Made by a program: the position numbers and the translations under genes. From Dipteronia dyeriana (taxonomy: Eukaryota > Streptophyta > Magnoliopsida > Sapindales > Sapindaceae): DNA of 64,000 nucleotides. The stretch spans positions 83,705,652 to 83,769,651 of the forward strand of contig CM065299.1 in assembly GCA_032871835.1 (NCBI GenBank). Reading direction: 5' to 3'. The notes under the pieces are model-generated. The model had not been told where the DNA came from. It worked only from the letters and a program-made list of their open reading frames with translations, and made no database searches. Shown one piece after another: positions 60,249 to 64,000 of this stretch (position 1 is its first letter; each line of letters opens with the position of its first letter).

Positions 60249-61370
60249 CTGCAATGTAAAAGAAATACAACATCACTAAACAGAACAAATTTCACAACCA
60301 AAATTAAAAGTCACGATCCAATGTCAAAACAGCTCGGTCCTAAAACAAAAAGGCTCGATCCCAGGAGAAAAAAACTAGACCCTTTTCAAAAAAAGCTCGA
60401 TCCTATAATAAAAATGATCGATCCCATAACACAAAAGCTCGATCCAAGGATAAAAAAGCTCGACTCTTTAAAAAAACTCGATCCTATGGCAAATTGCTAG
60501 ATCCCATGACAAAACAGCTCGATCCTATGTGAAAAAAGCTCGATCCCATGGTGAAAAAGCTCGATCCAATTTCAAAAAAGCTCGATCCCTTTCAAAAAAA
60601 CTCGATCCTATTCAGAAAACGCTCGAACCCTTATATATAAAAAAAGATCGCCCCACCAAAACCTAATTATTTCACGAAAATTTAGAAAAAAAATCGATCC
60701 TATGAACAAATAAACTCGATCCTATGTAAGAAAAGCTATATTTATTTTAAAAAAAACCTCGATGTCATGATGAAAAAGCTCGATCCAATGAAAAAAAAAG
60801 CTCGAACCTATTGAAAAAAGCTCGAATCCTTTTCAAAAAAGCTTGACCCTTTTAAAAAAAGCTCGATCCCTTTCAAAAACGCTCGATCCAATTCAAAAAA
60901 AGCTCGAATCCTTTTTAAAAAAACTCGATCCCTTTCAGAAAAAGCTCGATTCCTTTACAAAAAAGCTTGATTCCTTTACAAAAAAGCTTAATTCCTTTTC
61001 AAAAAAGCTCGATCTCATTCAAAAATGCTCGATCCAATTCAAAAAAAACTCAACCCTAATGAAAAAGCTCGATTCCTTTTCTAAAAAGCTCGATCCAATT
61101 CAAAAAAACCTTGACTTACCAAAACCTAATTTTCACGAAAATAAAAGCTCAACTCAACAAATAACACAGATTCTCTTGCAAAAAGTCTCGATAACACAGA
61201 TTTCATCTTCCTCAACTGATATTCAACCAAATTACAAACGCTAACCTAAACCACAACCATTCTCACATCTCTATTTCAACCGGTTTCTACAATTTCTATC
61301 AACAAAACTCAATTCTATCATATAATGCAAGTTAACAACAACAAAAACAATAAAAACAAAATTATATTAC
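60249..61370 (-). other. Predicted 5'-UTR intron of the DUF1985 gene
   Basis: On the minus strand a donor AAAG|GTAATA (61371/61370) and an acceptor TTTTACATTGCAG (ending at 60249) frame 1122 bp, with the ATG starting at the first base of the next exon. It contains the right array. This mirrors the layout of the transposase gene at the other end. Confidence 0.55.
60300..61110 (+). repeat. CTCGATCC / A-run array, right copy in Y
   Basis: By length about 38 units of 20-21 bp with core GCTCGATCC (variants GAACC, GATTCC, CTTGATTCC) and an A-run. It is interrupted at 60650-60700 by 'ACCAAAACCTAATT...TTCACGAAAAT', a segment that recurs at 61117-61145. The core points in the same absolute direction as in the left array. 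In frame it reads KLDPxxK heptads, giving the open frame 60843-61244. Confidence 0.9.
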
Positions 61371-61479
61371 CTTTCTCAATCACAGCTCTTCCGGTCACTT
61401 CATCATCGATTAGTTTCCCGTCGGTTTGACTGTTGCTTCTCTCTGACTTTGAAAACGACAAATTCCTCACTGTTTTAAT

Positions 61480-61605
61480 ATTTCGGGGTATTTGCGTCTG
61501 AACACATTAAATGGTTTCTTTTAAACATACATTAGTAAAGTGGTGATATTTGCACAACACCCCCTCAAATAGTGTCAATAATTTTTTGACCCCTTAAACC
61601 ATTAC
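61480..61605. repeat. Degenerate right terminus of MULE Y
   Basis: Read inverted it lines up with the left terminus through TATCACC, TTTAAAAG, CCATTTAATG and ATACCCCG-type matches, with many differences. The match is weak and the exact end is uncertain. Confidence 0.45.
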
Positions 61606-62747
61606 TGTAAACACCCATCTTAATACTAATAGTACCCTTATTTAAATGAATGTTTTCATTTTAATACAATTTATTTATAAACCCACTTAAGTTATTAACA
61701 TACCCAATTTCATAAATTATAAATTCTTAAGTTCTTTGGGCTCGAAAACATTATGATGACGTAAGGATATTAAGTGTCAACGAAGAGCAAATTGTAATGC
61801 CATAAGGATTGATCGAACAATAATAGTTCTTGATCCAGATTAAAACCTCAAACCTGTATGATTTTGACTAAATTCATCTTCCAAATTGCAAGAAGAAACA
61901 ACGAAAGCAAAATAAATCTTTAGAGAGAGAACAGAGATGTTTGCAGTTGTAGCACAAGAACGAAAGCAAAAAAGAAACTGTAGTCTTAGACTCTTAGAGA
62001 GAGCAGAGTCCGACACCCAATTTATTTATACCTTGTAATTTGTAAATTCATTACTGTAGTCCATATTACATTCAACTCCAACATTGCTCATGCTTTGTTG
62101 AGAATTTACAAAAATTCGATCATTGTTATCCATGTACTGCTATTATTATTTTTTTTTAAATAAAATTACTTCTCTATTTTTTATATTGATAGAGTTCATA
62201 AAAATTAAAAAAAGAAATACTTACCTCTATATGGCCAGAGTCCTTTGAAAATTCTTTTTCCATTACTTTGTTATATGATAATAGGATATTTTGATACTTT
62301 AAATAGAACTAAGGTTTAGTATTTTGTGTTAAATAAAGTAATATAGTTAAAGATATTTGTGTAATTAATAGGTATACATAATATTTAGTTTATTTTTAAT
62401 TAAACAAATGTCTTTATTGGTAAATTTCTATTGGGTTATTTTTATAATTAATTTTTTTATTAAATATATGTGTGCTTATCATATTTATGGGTATCAATAT
62501 CGATACTCTATAATTTATTACTAACCGAAAAACCATAGTCACATTTCAAGCCATACTATATGTTTAGTAATCAGAAAAGAAAATAAAAGATAATTAAGTT
62601 TCATTGGAAAGTGAAACGGAAAATGAACTAATTTCATTAAGTTGGAGGGGTAATTAAAAACCCTTCCCGAAATAAACTTTATTCTCAGTTTGCAGTAAGC
62701 ACCGTAATCACAAAGAACAGTAACCCATGTTTATATATCTATAAAGG
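61606..62747. other. AT-rich intergenic stretch
   Basis: I see no gene or repeat. A 'TTAGAGAGAGAACAGAG' motif occurs twice (61920-61937 and 61994-62008), not enough to call an element. Confidence 0.5.
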
Positions 62748-63118
62748 TATTCCTTGAAGACCCCATTATTTAAGAGTAGATGTTGTAAGAAGCCTTTTGC
62801 AGGGTTCCAAAAATACTCTCTTAAATGACTTATTTGATAATTTTTTTATTATTATTTTATGTTTTACTTTATAATTATTATTTATAGTGAAAAAAAAAGT
62901 GCTGTTTGTAATCAAAAAACGAAATTAGGGATTTGAGTCTTAAATAAAATAAAATAAATGTAAATATGTAGAACTCGTTTAAGGGGCTGAAGTCACCCCT
63001 TAATTAAGGAAATGAGCTCTACCAGAACTCATTTAAGGGAACCTTTAAGAGACGTATTAGAGCTGCAAAATTATAGCTCTTTCCTTAATAAATTAAGTGG
63101 GTCTCTAAGGAAGACTTT
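62748..63118. mobile_element. Possible MITE
   Basis: CCTTGAAGACCCCATTATTT near 62753 has an inverted partner near 63113 (read on the minus strand, CCTTAGAGACCCACTTAATT). The interior contains further 'CTCTTAAATGA' / 'TCATTTAAGAG'-like inverted pairs. No clear target duplication was found. Confidence 0.3.
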
Positions 63119-63666
63119 TGAAGATGCTTTAATCACATTTGCAATTTTTAAATGAAACTATTAAAGCAAGTGATTTATTCTTACAAAATATAAATTGTAT
63201 TTCTTTTCCTTAATTTCCACAGTAAATCAACAGCAGCAGATAATTAAAGTAATTCTCTAGGGTACCATAATTTATTAGAATTTATGATCTTACGTTTCTA
63301 TTAGAGGTAAATTACCTTTAATTAGTAATTAAGCATCTATTTTCATCTCTCAATTTCTTCTTTTTGTTATTGTATATTATAATTATTGTTACTACTAGCT
63401 GTCTAGCTTTCGGTTTTCTTGAAATGAACAAATGCGAATCTTGTTATGGAGAAAAAAAAGTGCTACCCAATTCAATTTGGATAAACCCAACTTATTTTTC
63501 CACCTCACAACCATATGCTTTATATAGATAGACTAGATATTCCACAATCCTGAAACTTGAAAAAAAAAAAACAATTTAATTACTAAAATATCCATCCCAT
63601 GATGCTCTAGAGTCTAGCATGCACATTCATTGTATTAATATACAAAAACAAAATCAATTCCTTTCT
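63119..63666. other. AT-rich intergenic stretch
   Basis: I see nothing beyond poly(A/T) and low-complexity sequence. Confidence 0.5.
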
Positions 63667-63895
63667 TGACAAATTTTAAACATTTTCAAGGTACATTGTT
63701 AACTAATCTTCACAAGGATTTCTAATGAATTTTAAAATATCAAATGATTTTTTTACCAACTTCTAAACCACACCTGAATTCTAAACAATTTCAAGGTACA
63801 TTTTTAAATAATCTTCCCAAAGATTTCTAATGAATTTCAAAATATCAAATGAATTTTTTTTTAACTAACTTCTAAACCACACCAGAATTTTTAGT
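63667..63895. repeat. Two-copy tandem repeat, about 105-bp period
   Basis: Both copies contain 'TTTCAAGGTACAT', 'GATTTCTAATGAATTT', 'AAATATCAAATGA' and 'AACTTCTAAACCACACC' in order, offset by about 105 bp. Confidence 0.85.
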
Positions 63896-63922
63896 ATTCT
63901 AGAAAACAAAATCTCAGAAAAC

Positions 63923-63925
<3 letters not shown>

Positions 63926-63958
<33 letters not shown>
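63926..63958. repeat. (TA)n microsatellite
   Basis: Pure TA run of about 33 bp near the right edge. Confidence 0.92.
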
Positions 63959-63959
<1 letters not shown>

Positions 63960-64000
63960 CAGGGGTGGATCACCATGGAGGTCAACGGGGCCCTCCCTGG

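Larger units (their letters stand above)
54331..61605. mobile_element. Element Y: MULE with transposase and convergent DUF1985 gene
   Basis: The left terminus (about 54331-54480) matches the inverted end of X. The right terminus (about 61480-61605), read inverted, shows a degenerate match (TATCACC, TATGTTTAAAAG, ATACCCCG). Contents from left to right: 5'-UTR exon, array-filled intron, transposase (plus, to 57808), DUF1985 gene (minus, from 60248), array-filled intron, 5'-UTR exon. A MULE carrying an Ulp1/DUF1985 gene is the arrangement of the Kaonashi (KI) MULEs described in plants. Ends and target duplication are not resolved. Confidence 0.75.

Noticed and set aside
60300..61110. CRISPR-like array (short repeats with variable spacers)
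   Set aside because: Cores are 9-10 bp with short A-rich spacers, units are degenerate, there are no cas genes, and the context is a plant MULE.
1..64000. A host plant gene
   Set aside because: Every coding region with recognisable motifs is a transposon protein; no exon set of a cellular gene was found.

Overview
This window is nuclear DNA from a flowering plant. It is AT-rich intergenic sequence with no ordinary host gene that I can support. The evidence for a plant is the set of transposons: Ty1/copia and Ty3/gypsy elements with tRNA-iMet or Tat-type primer sites, a PIF/Harbinger-like element with a Myb/SANT ORF, and a MULE carrying a DUF1985 (Ulp1-associated) gene. I cannot name the species. 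Almost every coding region is a transposon pseudogene interrupted by stop codons, many of the CAA/CAG/TGG-to-stop kind.

Left and centre (1-44910) form one nested stack. The oldest layer is a minus-strand, Tat-like Ty3/gypsy element (15201-19463, continuing at 39941-40407 and 44270 to about 44910). Two plus-strand copia elements of one family sit in it. C1 occupies 9473-15200 and its 5' end is off-window. C2 occupies 19464-39935 and is bounded by the target duplication GGTAT. Each copia copy is itself split by a member of a second family, a long-LTR (about 2.6 kb), SIRE-like, non-autonomous retrotransposon. Copy A (1-9472, minus, 3' LTR truncated by the window edge) lies in the gag of C1. Copy B (24298-34866, plus, target duplication TAAAG) lies between the protease and GAG-pre-integrase regions of C2. 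A PIF/Harbinger-like DNA element (40408-44269) with only a Myb-like ORF interrupts the gypsy LTR.

The A/B family has two CCHC knuckles in gag, no protease, integrase, RT or RNase H, and a second ORF of about 350 aa in the position where SIRE elements carry an envelope-like ORF. That ORF resembles the 'putative plant transposon protein' domain. It is uninterrupted in A apart from a lost start codon, and has two nonsense codons in B.

From 44911 to 51012 there are fragments: a tRNA-like SINE head, a copia 3' LTR with an RNase H tail (F), a second copia with LTR, leader, gag and protease start (D) inserted in F, and an inverted copia gag (E). E is joined to D through 24 nt that match a site 1.1 kb upstream exactly. 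A 178-bp Mutator-type MITE follows.

From 51436 to 61605 there is a MULE family. X (about 51436-52612) is a small internally deleted relative. Y (about 54331-61605) carries a transposase gene (plus) and a convergent DUF1985 gene (minus) that stops at the start of the C48 protease domain. Arrays of 20-21-bp units (core GCTCGATCC followed by an A-rich run) fill the predicted 5'-UTR intron of both genes and most of X. I consider these intronic arrays the most unusual structure here. The remaining sequence to 64000 is AT-rich with a possible MITE and short tandem repeats.
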